From Methanobacteriaceae archaeon (lineage in GTDB: Archaea > Methanobacteriota > Methanobacteria > Methanobacteriales > Methanobacteriaceae): 64,000 bases of DNA. Shown one piece after another: positions 29,866-38,958 of the stretch. Location of the stretch: positions 124,001-188,000 of the forward strand of contig JAQXTL010000004.1 of assembly GCA_029219465.1 (NCBI GenBank), given 5' to 3'. The stretch's first letter is position 1. Every line of letters begins with the position of its first letter. Under the pieces are notes generated by a model that was given only the letters and a program-made list of their open reading frames with translations, was not told the origin of the DNA and did no database searches. A program made the translations under genes and the position numbers.

Positions 29866-31283
29866 TGAACAATCTTGTAATTGATTTGACTCACGGCGGA
29901 GTTAAAATTGCAATCAGCCTTGCAAAAAAAGGAAAAAATGTTCTTGCATATGATATCTATAACACATTAAATGATATTGATGCAAAAATGCTTGCAATCT
30001 ACAATGTGGACTTAATACAACTGGATGAACTTTCAGACTTTAGGGGAGATATGAATATTATCTACCCTATCCACATGCCTCTTGATTTTAGTGACATCAC
30101 CAAAAACAACCCTGATTTAAACTACACATTCCAAACTCATCACGAAGCAATTAAAGAACTTTTAGATGATTGGGCAAGAGATATCCCAAAAATTGAAGTT
30201 ACTGGTGTTAAAGGAAAAACATCAACTGTTTTTATGTTAAAAGAAATTTTAATTGATGAAAATCCTTTAATTTTATCAAGTCTTGGTGCGATGCTTTTTG
30301 AAGATGATAAAAAAATCATGCTTAAAAGAGATATTTCAATAGCACCATCAAACATTAAGGAAACTATTGATCTTGCATACAAAATAGCCAATCCTGTTTG
30401 TTTGATTGCTGATGGTGTTGTACAAAGTGAAAACCTAAGAAAATACAATTCAGCTATTTTTGAATCTTCTCTTGGAGTAAGTGGAATCGGAGATGTTGGA
30501 GTATTAACAAATATTATTGAAGACTACCCTATTGCAAAATCAAAAAGCAGTGCAAGCGAGGCTAAAAAACAGGTATTTAGATGCAATACTGTTGTATGTC
30601 AAAAGGAAGCATATGATAAATTTTACAGTGATATAACACATGATAAAGTCAATACATTCTCACTTACTGATAAATCTGCAAATTTATATCCTGGTGAAAT
30701 TAATTACTCATTAGATGAAACTACCATTAATCTATCATTTAGAGATGTAAAAACAATTAATGATAATTTAGTTTCAGGAGATATGACATTAACTGTATTT
30801 ACACCTGGAAAATACAATGTAAGTAATGTTCTTGGAATTGTATTAACTGCAATAAGTCTTGAAATTCCAAAAGAAAAAATCATCCAAGGACTTGAAAACT
30901 ACAAAGGAATTCCTGGAAGAACAAACAAAAGAAAAATAGAAAACATTACAGTAATTGAAGAAATCAATCCAGGAATAAATACAAAAGCTATTGAAGAGTC
31001 AATTAACATGATAAGCAACATGGATGACTATTTAATAGCTATCGGCGGAGATTATGGAATAACCTGTGAAGAAATTGATGAGAAGAAAGTTAGCAAGTAT
31101 TTGGACAATTTAGAAAGTGAAATCATATTAACAGGAGAAGTTGGAAGTTCAATAAATGAACAAATGAAAAACAAATGTAAAGTTATTGAAAACTACAACG
31201 ATGTTTATGATATAGCTCTTAAAAACAATAAAAACCTTTTATTTATTTATAGGTCAGATTACCGTAAGTTAAAACAAAGATAA
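29865..31283 (+). CDS. cfbE: Mur-ligase-like coenzyme F430 synthase (CfbE)
   Basis: An ATP-dependent ligase-like enzyme of about 472 aa. It has a short N-terminal domain, then the Mur-ligase P-loop VTGVKGKTSTVF (about residue 113) and the later FTPGKYNVSNVLGIVLTAI, where Mur proteins bind the substrate. Methanogen-specific MurE-like proteins of this type catalyse the final cyclisation in F430 synthesis, the nickel cofactor of methyl-CoM reductase. hemC nearby supports a tetrapyrrole context. ATG 29865 follows a GGTG site; a pseudomurein peptide ligase role is the main alternative. Confidence 0.7.
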   Translation: MNNLVIDLTHGGVKIAISLAKKGKNVLAYDIYNTLNDIDAKMLAIYNVDLIQLDELSDFRGDMNIIYPIHMPLDFSDITKNNPDLNYTFQTHHEAIKELLDDWARDIPKIEVTGVKGKTSTVFMLKEILIDENPLILSSLGAMLFEDDKKIMLKRDISIAPSNIKETIDLAYKIANPVCLIADGVVQSENLRKYNSAIFESSLGVSGIGDVGVLTNIIEDYPIAKSKSSASEAKKQVFRCNTVVCQKEAYDKFYSDITHDKVNTFSLTDKSANLYPGEINYSLDETTINLSFRDVKTINDNLVSGDMTLTVFTPGKYNVSNVLGIVLTAISLEIPKEKIIQGLENYKGIPGRTNKRKIENITVIEEINPGINTKAIEESINMISNMDDYLIAIGGDYGITCEEIDEKKVSKYLDNLESEIILTGEVGSSINEQMKNKCKVIENYNDVYDIALKNNKNLLFIYRSDYRKLKQR

Positions 31284-31415
31284 CCTATATTAAACAAGTT
31301 TTAAAAATACTATATGTAAATTGATTATAAACATTTAATAATTATTACTTACAAAAATTCACAATGTAATAAAATAATATAAGTTATAACTTATAAAATG
31401 AACTGGAGATAACAA

Positions 31416-32285
31416 ATGATTGTCGGAACACGTGGAAGTCAATTAGCATTAACCCAAACCAAACAGGTTTGCGGATGGTTAGAAAAAATAACTGGACAAA
31501 AAATTGACTTGGAAATAATTAAGACAAAAGGAGATAAAATTACAACATCACAATTGTACAATATGGATTCTAAGGGTTTATTTACTAAAGAATTAGATAT
31601 TGCGCTTTTAGAAGAGGAAGTTGATTTTACAGTACATAGTTTTAAGGATTTGCCAACAGAACTAAATGAAGATTTAGAGATTGTTGCTGTACCAAAACGT
31701 GAATCCCCAAATGAAGTGTTAATCTCAAAAAAATCATGGGCAGAACTTGGACCTGGATCAAAGCTTGGAACAAGTAGCCTTAGAAGAGAAGCATTTTGCA
31801 ATCATTATGAAAAAGAGTTTGAACTCAAACCAATCAGAGGAAACATTGAAACTAGAATTGACAAAGCACTCAACAGTGACTTGGATGCTACAATTATGGC
31901 AGAAGCGGGAATTAAAAGATTAAACCTTGCAAAATACATTAAAGAAGTATTTCCAGTTAATTATATTACCCCACCAGCAGGTCAAGGTGCTCTTGCAATC
32001 ATTACAAGAAAAGACTCTGATAAAAAAGAAATCATTCAAAAGATAAATGATTACGTTTCAATGCAAGAAGTATTTGCTGAGAAAATGGTTCTAGAAGAAC
32101 TTGGAGTAGGTTGTCAATGGCCTATCGGAGCTATTGCTCGTATGAATGATAAAGAATTTGAAATTTATTCAATATTATTAACTAAAGAGGGAGAAATCCT
32201 CAAAGAGGAAACCCAAAAAGGTTCTATCAGAAATGCAGTTGAACTTGGCAGACGCATTGGAGAACATTTTCAAGATTATGTTTAA
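31416..32285 (+). CDS. hemC: Hydroxymethylbilane synthase
   Basis: Polymerises four porphobilinogens to hydroxymethylbilane, the precursor of F430, corrinoids and other tetrapyrroles. The 289-aa protein opens IVGTRGSQLALTQTKQV and contains VDFTVHSFKDLPTE. The dipyrromethane cofactor Cys is in GVGCQWPIGA (about residue 235). GGAGAT lies upstream of the ATG. It precedes a Gfo/Idh-type gene by 14 bases on the same strand. Confidence 0.95.
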   Translation: MIVGTRGSQLALTQTKQVCGWLEKITGQKIDLEIIKTKGDKITTSQLYNMDSKGLFTKELDIALLEEEVDFTVHSFKDLPTELNEDLEIVAVPKRESPNEVLISKKSWAELGPGSKLGTSSLRREAFCNHYEKEFELKPIRGNIETRIDKALNSDLDATIMAEAGIKRLNLAKYIKEVFPVNYITPPAGQGALAIITRKDSDKKEIIQKINDYVSMQEVFAEKMVLEELGVGCQWPIGAIARMNDKEFEIYSILLTKEGEILKEETQKGSIRNAVELGRRIGEHFQDYV

Positions 32286-32299
32286 ATGGAGGAATTTAA

Positions 32300-33256
32300 T
32301 TGAAAACTGTTAACGTAGGAGTTATAGGTGTAGGTGCAATGGGTGAAAACCACGTTCGTGTCTATCACAAAATAGAAGAAGCAAATTTGATGGCAGTAAG
32401 TGATGTAAGTGAAAAAGCACTTAAAAAAATCGAAAAGAAATATGGTGCTAAAGGATACACCGAATACAGTGCATTACTCGAAAACCCAGAAATTGAAGCT
32501 GTAAGTGTATGTGTTCCAACTACATTCCACCACGCAGTAGTAATGGAAGCAATCAAACATGGAAAACATGTTTTAGTTGAAAAACCAATTGCATTCACAT
32601 TACAAGAAGCAGAAGAAATGATTGCAGCTGCTAAAGAAGCAGGAGTAATCCTTGCAACAGGACACGTTGAAAGATTCAACCCAGCTGTACAAAAAGCTAA
32701 AGAACTCGTTGAAGATGGAGTTATCGGAGATATTGTATCTGCATTTGCAAAAAGAGTAGGACCACTCCCACCAAGAATCAAAGACGTTGGTGTATCCATC
32801 GATTTAGCTATTCACGATTTAGACATTATGAATTACTTATTTGAAGAAGAAGTTACACAAGTTTACGGTACTATGAACAGTATCTTAGATGACTGTGACT
32901 TTGAAGACCATGCAGAAATTATGGTCAGCTTTGATAACGAATCAACCGGTATTATTGAAGTAAACTGGTTAACTCCATACAAACGTAGAGAATTAGAACT
33001 TACCGGTACTGCAGGAATCATCTCTGTAGATTACATGAAACAAAGTATCGAAGTTTACGGTAAATTTGCTAAAGATATTCAAATTAAACATGAAGAACCT
33101 TTAAAAGGAGAATTAATCTCATTTTTAAACTCAGTAGTCAATGGAACTGAACCAGAAATTACTGGTGAAGATGGATTAAAAGCTCTCAAAATGGTTATTG
33201 CTGCAAACAAATCCTCCAAAGAGCATAAACCAATTAGTTTTGATGAATTATACTAG
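32300..33256 (+). CDS. Gfo/Idh/MocA-family NAD(P)-dependent oxidoreductase
   Basis: A 318-aa enzyme with an N-terminal Rossmann fold ([17 protein letters not shown]), the [14 protein letters not shown] motif typical of the family, and a C-terminal substrate domain. Substrates in the family are usually sugars or their nucleotides; this one is unknown. The start is TTG at 32300: GGAGGAA is spaced correctly before it, while the nearest upstream ATG reaches a stop within six codons. It is co-directional with hemC and followed 8 bases later by a GfcR-like regulator. Confidence 0.85.
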   Translation: MKTVNVGVIGVGAMGENHVRVYHKIEEANLMAVSDVSEKALKKIEKKYGAKGYTEYSALLENPEIEAVSVCVPTTFHHAVVMEAIKHGKHVLVEKPIAFTLQEAEEMIAAAKEAGVILATGHVERFNPAVQKAKELVEDGVIGDIVSAFAKRVGPLPPRIKDVGVSIDLAIHDLDIMNYLFEEEVTQVYGTMNSILDDCDFEDHAEIMVSFDNESTGIIEVNWLTPYKRRELELTGTAGIISVDYMKQSIEVYGKFAKDIQIKHEEPLKGELISFLNSVVNGTEPEITGEDGLKALKMVIAANKSSKEHKPISFDELY

Positions 33257-33264
33257 GTGATAAT

Positions 33265-33873
33265 GTGAAACAAAAACTCATCGAAAAAGCACAAGAATTA
33301 AGACACCATGGATTTACCACTGGAGAAATTGCTGATGAACTTAACGTAAGTATGGATACAGCAAGATGGTTAACACTTCAAAAAGCAGAAGTAAAAACCG
33401 ATGCACCAGTAGACTTTGCTATCAACTGGAAAAGCATTGGTGGAAATTCCACTCGTTTAAGCTACGTTTCAGGTGCTTTAAGTGACATGGCATTATCCCA
33501 TGGAGAAGCAGATACTGTTGTAGGTATTGCAGTTAGTGGAGTTCCATTTGCAACTGTAATGGCTGATTTCATTGAAGATATGACTGGAGTAGATACTTCC
33601 TTAGCTATTTTCCACCCAAACAAACACAGAAAAGATCACGATGAAACCGATGACGAAGGTGCAATAAGTACCAACTTCGGTAGTGTTGAAGGAAAAAGAG
33701 TTGTTATTGTAGACGACGTTATTACCAGTGGAAAAACAGTAAAAGAAGTAATTCATACAGTAAAAGATTTAGGTGGAGAACCTACCTGTGTTACTGTATT
33801 AATTGACAAAGCAGGACTTTCTGAAATTGAAGGAGTGCCTGTTGAATCCTTAATTAAAATTAGTAGATTATAA
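33265..33873 (+). CDS. GfcR-like orotate phosphoribosyltransferase-type regulator
   Basis: A 202-aa protein joining an N-terminal helix-turn-helix ([22 protein letters not shown]) to a phosphoribosyltransferase domain with the PRPP loop [13 protein letters not shown] near residue 150. Archaeal proteins of this build (GfcR) are transcription factors of sugar metabolism rather than working pyrimidine enzymes. The start is GTG 33265, three bases after GGTGAT. It is probably co-transcribed with the Gfo/Idh gene, which could be a target. Confidence 0.8.
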   Translation: MKQKLIEKAQELRHHGFTTGEIADELNVSMDTARWLTLQKAEVKTDAPVDFAINWKSIGGNSTRLSYVSGALSDMALSHGEADTVVGIAVSGVPFATVMADFIEDMTGVDTSLAIFHPNKHRKDHDETDDEGAISTNFGSVEGKRVVIVDDVITSGKTVKEVIHTVKDLGGEPTCVTVLIDKAGLSEIEGVPVESLIKISRL

Positions 33874-33905
33874 AAAATCTACTTCTAATCTTTTTTTTAA
33901 AAATA

Positions 33906-34241
33906 TTATTGATATAATACATCAACATCATCAAGTGTTAATTTATCATCACAGGAATCTACTTTTTCAGCACAAACCCCTCCGATAACACCAATACTTT
34001 GAATATTATTTTTTAAAACAGTTGTAGAAATAATTCCATGACCTTTTGAAGATAAAACAAATAAATCAAGAAATGTTTCATCTTCCCCTACAATAAATGC
34101 AGGTTCAATAGACTCACAGGCATTGGTTTGGACTTTGATTAAAACATGTTTCATTTTATCATCATCCTCAATTCCAATTTCACGTCTGATATTCTCATCT
34201 AATTTTTTTACTTTTTTACTCCAGTTAATCTGATTGTTCAT
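33906..34241 (-). CDS. Hypothetical protein (111 aa)
   Basis: An acidic soluble protein with a charged N-terminus (NWSKKVKKLDENIRREIGIEDD) and a compact remainder containing GVIGGVCAEKVDSCDD. There is no signal peptide or membrane segment. No family is recognised. The frame is open, starts at ATG and has codon use like its neighbours. Its 3' end lies 32 bases from the end of the convergent regulator, across a T-rich stretch that could terminate transcription. Confidence 0.55.
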   Translation of the reverse strand: MNNQINWSKKVKKLDENIRREIGIEDDDKMKHVLIKVQTNACESIEPAFIVGEDETFLDLFVLSSKGHGIISTTVLKNNIQSIGVIGGVCAEKVDSCDDKLTLDDVDVLYQ

Positions 34242-34441
34242 ATTCTCACCTGTTTTTTATAAAATAAACTCAATAGTGTGGTTTTAAAAGAAAATAGCTA
34301 TTTTAAATAAAAATACACCAAAAAAGTGTAATATATACTATGGATTAATTCATATTTGAAATTTTTGAGAATTAAAAAAAGTTAAAAAATGCAGATATGC
34401 AAATAAAAAAAGAAGAAAAAATGTAAAAACAAAAAAATTAT

Positions 34442-34738
34442 TTAATCTTTGAAATACAAGTCAGATGGTCTTCCAATATATTCAAAATCATCTTTATTGT
34501 TTAAGTATTTAACACCAATAACTTTTTTGCTTGGGAATAGAGTTACAACACTCATTCCATCATCAACATCAATGTTAATAAATCTTGGATGTTTACCATA
34601 TTCAGTTTTAATTTTAATTATTTTATCATTTTCAATAAGTTCAGCATGTTCAAATTCATCACTTATATCGGTAGAATACCAATGTTGAGGAAGTTTAACT
34701 CTAATATCTAACATATCTAATAACTCTTTAACATGCAT
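34442..34738 (-). CDS. Hypothetical protein (98 aa)
   Basis: A small soluble protein starting MHVKELLDMLDIRVKLPQHW, with a beta-rich middle (FINIDVDDGMSVVTLFPSKK) and no recognised motif. It lies 18 bp downstream of the nitroreductase on the same strand, so the two may be co-transcribed. The preceding 200 bases toward 34242 are AT-rich with no visible gene. No function is proposed. Confidence 0.55.
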   Translation of the reverse strand: MHVKELLDMLDIRVKLPQHWYSTDISDEFEHAELIENDKIIKIKTEYGKHPRFINIDVDDGMSVVTLFPSKKVIGVKYLNNKDDFEYIGRPSDLYFKD

Positions 34739-34756
34739 TTAAATCACCATATTTAA

Positions 34757-35275
34757 TCAAACTAAAAAATGAATTTTGTTTTTATCAATATCTCCAATAT
34801 TATGAGGCTCCGGAATATCATCAGAATGACCAATAGCCAAAATGCCGACAATTCTATAATGAGAGTCGACTTTTAGGATATCACGTACAATTTCTTCTGA
34901 ATTTTTACCATCACGATTTCTCAAATGGACCTGAACCCAACAGCTTCCCAAATCCAATTCTGTTGCCATTAGATGCATATATGTTAGTGCAATAGATGAA
35001 TCTTCACACCATGTATCAGCAATCATTGTATCTGCTAGAACAACAATAGCTTTATTTGCATTTGCAATCAAATCAGCACCATGATCTTTGCATTTGGAAA
35101 GTTCTTCTAAAGTTTCTTTGCGATTGACAACCATAAAGTTACACGGCTTTCTGTTCATGCTTGTTGGAGCAAGAAGTGCTGCTTGTAATATTTTACCAAG
35201 CTCTTCTTTTGTAACAGGCTCGTCAGTAAATGTCCTTGTACTTCTTCTTTTAAGCATGGTGTCAATTAACCTCAT
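34757..35275 (-). CDS. Nitroreductase-family FMN protein
   Basis: A 172-aa flavoprotein of the short nitroreductase type. The N-terminus has the FMN-phosphate motif RRSTRTFTDEPV; AALLAPTSMNRKP and the C-terminal YRIVGILAIGHSDD complete the fold. Such proteins transfer electrons from NAD(P)H to quinones, nitro compounds or other acceptors; the natural substrate is unknown. It is followed by the 98-aa hypothetical gene and diverges from aspartate kinase. Confidence 0.88.
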   Translation of the reverse strand: MRLIDTMLKRRSTRTFTDEPVTKEELGKILQAALLAPTSMNRKPCNFMVVNRKETLEELSKCKDHGADLIANANKAIVVLADTMIADTWCEDSSIALTYMHLMATELDLGSCWVQVHLRNRDGKNSEEIVRDILKVDSHYRIVGILAIGHSDDIPEPHNIGDIDKNKIHFLV

Positions 35276-35397
35276 AATTTAAAGTTTGTATTTCACATAT
35301 AAAAAATATTTGATATAATTTTAGAAAAAATACTGGCGAAATATGTAAACATTTAATAGAAATATCATACATACATTATTACATTAGGTGAATTTTA

Positions 35398-36591
35398 ATG
35401 GATTTAATAGTAGCAAAATTTGGTGGTACCTCTGTTGGAAATGGAGGAAGAATTAAAAAAGCTGCCGAATCAATAGCAAAAGAATATAAAAAAGGAAAAC
35501 AAGTAGTTGTTGTTGTATCTGCAGTCAACAAAACAACAGATGACTTAATAAAGCTCGCTGATGATGCAATTACTTGTAACCTCACGGACAGACAACATGC
35601 TGAAATTGTTGGTATGGGTGAGAGAACCTGCGTTAGATTATTCTCTGCTACTTTAGAATCATTAGGAGTCAAATCAACATATATTGACCCATATTCAGAT
35701 TTATGGCCAATTATTACCGATTCCAACTACCTTGAAGCAAAAATTGATTTTGATAAGACAAATGAAAAAGTAAATAAACTTAGAAACTTATTAGATCAAG
35801 GAATTGTTCCTGTTGTATGTGGATTTCTTGGAAAATCAGGCAATCACATGACCACATTAGGTCGTGGAGGAAGTGACATTACTGCATTTTTAATTGGAGA
35901 ATGTTTAAATGCAAATGAAGTAATCATTGTAACTGATGTTGATGGAGTTTTATCAACTGATCCAAGAAAAATATCTGATGCAAAGCTTCTTGAAAGCATT
36001 ACTGTTGATGAGATGAAAACTCTTGCAACACACGGAGCTCAGGTATTGCATCCTAATGCACTTGACTATAAACATCCAAAAATTGATGCTAAGATTATTA
36101 ACTTTGAGCACGGTGATTTAAGTTCAAAAGGAACCAAAATTATTGGACCTAAAGACTACAAACCAATTGATTTGTATGAAAATCCTGTTGCATCAATAAC
36201 AATTGTTGGAAAAAGTTTATTAAACAAAGTCGGAATTGTATCCACACTTTCAAATATTCTTTTGGAAAATGGAATCAATCTCTTTAAGATGAATCCTCAC
36301 CATAACTCAATTACTGTTTTTATTGACAGTAAAGATGCAAATAAAGCATATGAGTTATACCACGATCATGTTATTGAAAATGAAGATTTAAGCTCAATTT
36401 CACGTGATAAGGATACTGCAATGTTTAGTATAACAACTCCTGAAATCAATGAAATTACTTTGACACATCTTTTAGTTGAAAATGACATTGAACCTGTCTT
36501 AATCAACTATACTAAAACTGAAATTTTATTATTTGTTGAGTGGGAATTCAAGTACGAAGTTTCCAAATTACTCAACACTTACAAAAATTAA
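35398..36591 (+). CDS. Aspartate kinase
   Basis: Phosphorylates aspartate at the head of lysine, threonine, methionine and isoleucine synthesis. The 397-aa enzyme has VAKFGGTSVGNGGR (ATP and aspartate site, residues 5-18), LGRGGSDITAFLIG and VTDVDGVLSTDPR, and a C-terminal pair of ACT-like domains likely for feedback control by amino acids. GGTGA precedes the ATG by seven bases. It is followed by a 370-base gap and is not clustered with other genes of its pathway. Confidence 0.93.
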   Translation: MDLIVAKFGGTSVGNGGRIKKAAESIAKEYKKGKQVVVVVSAVNKTTDDLIKLADDAITCNLTDRQHAEIVGMGERTCVRLFSATLESLGVKSTYIDPYSDLWPIITDSNYLEAKIDFDKTNEKVNKLRNLLDQGIVPVVCGFLGKSGNHMTTLGRGGSDITAFLIGECLNANEVIIVTDVDGVLSTDPRKISDAKLLESITVDEMKTLATHGAQVLHPNALDYKHPKIDAKIINFEHGDLSSKGTKIIGPKDYKPIDLYENPVASITIVGKSLLNKVGIVSTLSNILLENGINLFKMNPHHNSITVFIDSKDANKAYELYHDHVIENEDLSSISRDKDTAMFSITTPEINEITLTHLLVENDIEPVLINYTKTEILLFVEWEFKYEVSKLLNTYKN

Positions 36592-36961
36592 TTAATTGAT
36601 GTAGATTACACAATTCTAAAAACTAATTTTTAAAATTTACATCAATATTCTTAACTTTTTAATTCAAATTCTTGAAGAAATAATCTTAAGTTTCATTTTA
36701 ATTAACCGAAGAATTGATTTAATTAAATGAGAACTCATAGCAAAAAATAAGATAATCTATTTTTTAAAATTTCAAACAAAAAAAGACAGAATTATAAAAA
36801 GTTCTATAATGTTGCAGTTTGCAACAATATAGACTTGTACAAAAATTCAAAGTGCGGCAGGCACTTTGAATGGCATTTTTCACGACTTATTATTAGCCAT
36901 CATTATTTATTAATTTTCTATAATATAAATTAAATGGTTTTGTTCTGAAGGTTTATGAAAC
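36592..36961. other. Gene-free interval with strong hairpins
   Basis: No credible coding frame is present. Two hairpins stand out. The first is GTTGCA (36811-36816) with TGCAAC (36820-36825) around a 3-base loop. The second is a perfect 11-bp stem, ATTCAAAGTGC (36845-36855) with GCACTTTGAAT (36861-36871), around the loop GGCAG. A third small repeat, AGGTTT/AAACCT (36949-36963), overlaps the stop of the thioesterase gene and may be its terminator. The GC-rich loop contrasts with the AT-rich background, so a structured RNA or element remnant is possible. Confidence 0.5.
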
Positions 36962-37360
36962 CTATAATTTAAAACCAGTACCTACAAACTGAGCAACATC
37001 ACGACCGACATCATCACTGACATCTACAATAATAATAGAGGATGTTCTTCCGTTTTTACGACAATAAGCCTCAGCAGTTAGTTTATTTCCTTTAGGTGCA
37101 GACAAATAATTAATGCTTACTTGTTGAGCAACAGTCGGTTGATGGAGCTGATTAGATAAAACAGCAAATGCAAAATCAGACAATGTGAAGATTACACCAC
37201 CCATAACACCACCATAAGCATTTTTATGAATATCAGTTATCTCTAGAGAACAAATAGCTTTATCTTCGGTTAATTCATCTAGAGTAACACCAGTTTCAAC
37301 TGCAAATTTATCCTTATAAAAAAATTCTCTTGCTTCTTCCAATGAATTAAAATTAGCCAT
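36962..37360 (-). CDS. PaaI-type hotdog-fold thioesterase
   Basis: A 132-aa acyl-CoA thioesterase-like protein. The hotdog core shows ITDIHKNAYGGVMGGVIFTLSDFAFAV, with the Asn/Gly-rich and Asp positions typical of the PaaI group, then VSINYLSAPKGNKLTAEA. The substrate is unknown. GAGGTAG lies upstream of the ATG. It diverges from the acetyltransferase gene and its 3' end abuts the hairpin-rich gap. Confidence 0.85.
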   Translation of the reverse strand: MANFNSLEEAREFFYKDKFAVETGVTLDELTEDKAICSLEITDIHKNAYGGVMGGVIFTLSDFAFAVLSNQLHQPTVAQQVSINYLSAPKGNKLTAEAYCRKNGRTSSIIIVDVSDDVGRDVAQFVGTGFKL

Positions 37361-37435
37361 AAAACTACCTCAATTTATAAATTAGTAATAGTATTAAATA
37401 AAGTATTGCCCAAATATTAACTAAGGAGAAATATT

Positions 37436-37912
37436 ATGTCCAAATTAACATTTAAAATAGCTGAAAGAACAGATTCAAAATTAATTTTAGAATACATTAA
37501 AAAGCTTGCAGATTATGAAAAAAGATCAGATGAAGTAATTGCAACCGAAGAGTCTATTGAAAAATGGGTATTTGATGAAAAACAAGCAGAAGTAATATTT
37601 GCTCTTGAAGATGATATTCCAATTGGATTTGCATTATATTTCTTAAGTTTTTCAACATATCTCGGTAATGTAAATATGCATTTGGAAGACTTATTTATCG
37701 ATCCAGAATACCGTGGAAACGGATACGGAAAAGCATTACTCAAAGAACTTGCAAAAATAGTGCTTGAGAGAGGTTACGGTCGTTTTGAATGGACCTGTCT
37801 TTCATGGAACCAACCAAGTATTGATTTTTATGAATCAATCGGAGCTAAACAAAAAGACTGGAATGTATTCCACTTTACCGGTGATGAACTTAGAAATTTT
37901 GTAGATGAATAA
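37436..37912 (+). CDS. GNAT acetyltransferase, SSAT/thialysine-acetyltransferase-like
   Basis: A 158-aa acetyltransferase. The acetyl-CoA loop is YRGNGYGKALL, preceded by LEDLFIDPEY and followed by GRFEWTCLSWNQPSIDFYESIGA; this arrangement closely resembles spermidine/thialysine N-acetyltransferases. A polyamine or lysine-analogue substrate is therefore plausible but unproven. AAGGAGA precedes the ATG. The polyamine synthesis locus is 10 kb away, so no direct operon link exists. Confidence 0.8.
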   Translation: MSKLTFKIAERTDSKLILEYIKKLADYEKRSDEVIATEESIEKWVFDEKQAEVIFALEDDIPIGFALYFLSFSTYLGNVNMHLEDLFIDPEYRGNGYGKALLKELAKIVLERGYGRFEWTCLSWNQPSIDFYESIGAKQKDWNVFHFTGDELRNFVDE

Positions 37913-38029
37913 ACCCATTTACTTTCTTTTTTTAAACAATTTAATAAAATAAAAAGATATTTAAATCCAGATTAATAAAATTGTTAAGTGAAAGATAATT
38001 CTTTCATGAAGAGATAAAATGTGATTTAA

Positions 38030-38876
38030 ATATCTGAAAAATACCCAGATTTTATAACATATCCTAGACAGTTAAAAGGATACACATGGTATAAACCATT
38101 ATTAACCATAATCCTTGCAGGAATCTTAACTAGTGTCCTTTACAATGATTCTTGTCATTGTTGTTTCAGGAGGAAGCACTTCTGCAATGGCAATGTTAAA
38201 CGGAGGATATGATGGATTAAACACATACTCTTTCAGAGGTCTTGTATCATTGGCATGTACTGGAATGTTAGTACCTGCAACATTAATAGCTGCAAGACTT
38301 GTTGGAGGAAGACCAATTTCTTCATACTTACATTCTAGAGAAAGCTGGAACTGGAAATTGTTTATTTATCCATTGATAATAACAGTATTAGTTCTTATAA
38401 TCCCGTCAATATATCTTATATACACACATAAGTTAACATTTGACAATCATTTTACAATTGTAACATTATTACTTACTTTGATTCTTGCACCACTACAAAC
38501 CTGTGGTGAAGAACTCTTATACCGTGGAGTAATAATGCAGACCTTAGGATCCTGGTTTAAAATACCAATTTTAGCAATTATCATACAATCATTGCTTTTC
38601 GTAGTTATACACCCATATAACTTAATTGGAATGGTTGACATCTTATTCTATGCTCTTTTCTATGGTATTGTTTCCTGGAAAACAAAAGGTCTTGAAGCTT
38701 CAATGGCTATGCACACAGCAAATAACACTTTCTTATTTATCTTGCTTGGTGTAGGATTAAACTTCTTTGGAAAAGATACAAGTATGGAAATTTTCTTATT
38801 AAATGCAATATTTACTGGAATTATTACAGTAATTGTATTGTTCTTAAATAAGAAATATAACTGGTCAGAAAATTAA
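38030..38876 (+). pseudogene. Decayed CPBP-family (CAAX/Rce1-like) membrane protease
   Basis: The second part, open from 38133, has the CPBP signature: EELLYRG (EExxxR), LLFVVIHPYN and HTANN, among about six membrane helices. The N-terminal part, SEKYPDFITYPRQLKGYTWYK, lies in another frame from 38033 and joins the first near 38130, so one frameshift is needed. No start codon precedes it: GTGAT at 38021-38025 is followed at the right distance by ATA (38030-38032), where ATG would be expected. A start-codon G-to-A change plus a frameshift suggests an inactive gene. A shortened product from GTG 38133 is the alternative. Confidence 0.72.
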
Positions 38877-38958
38877 ATAAAAGGAAAATATTTACTTTCC
38901 CAATTCTTTTTTTATTGAAAGAAACATGTTTTAAAAAATATTACAGGAGAAAACAATA

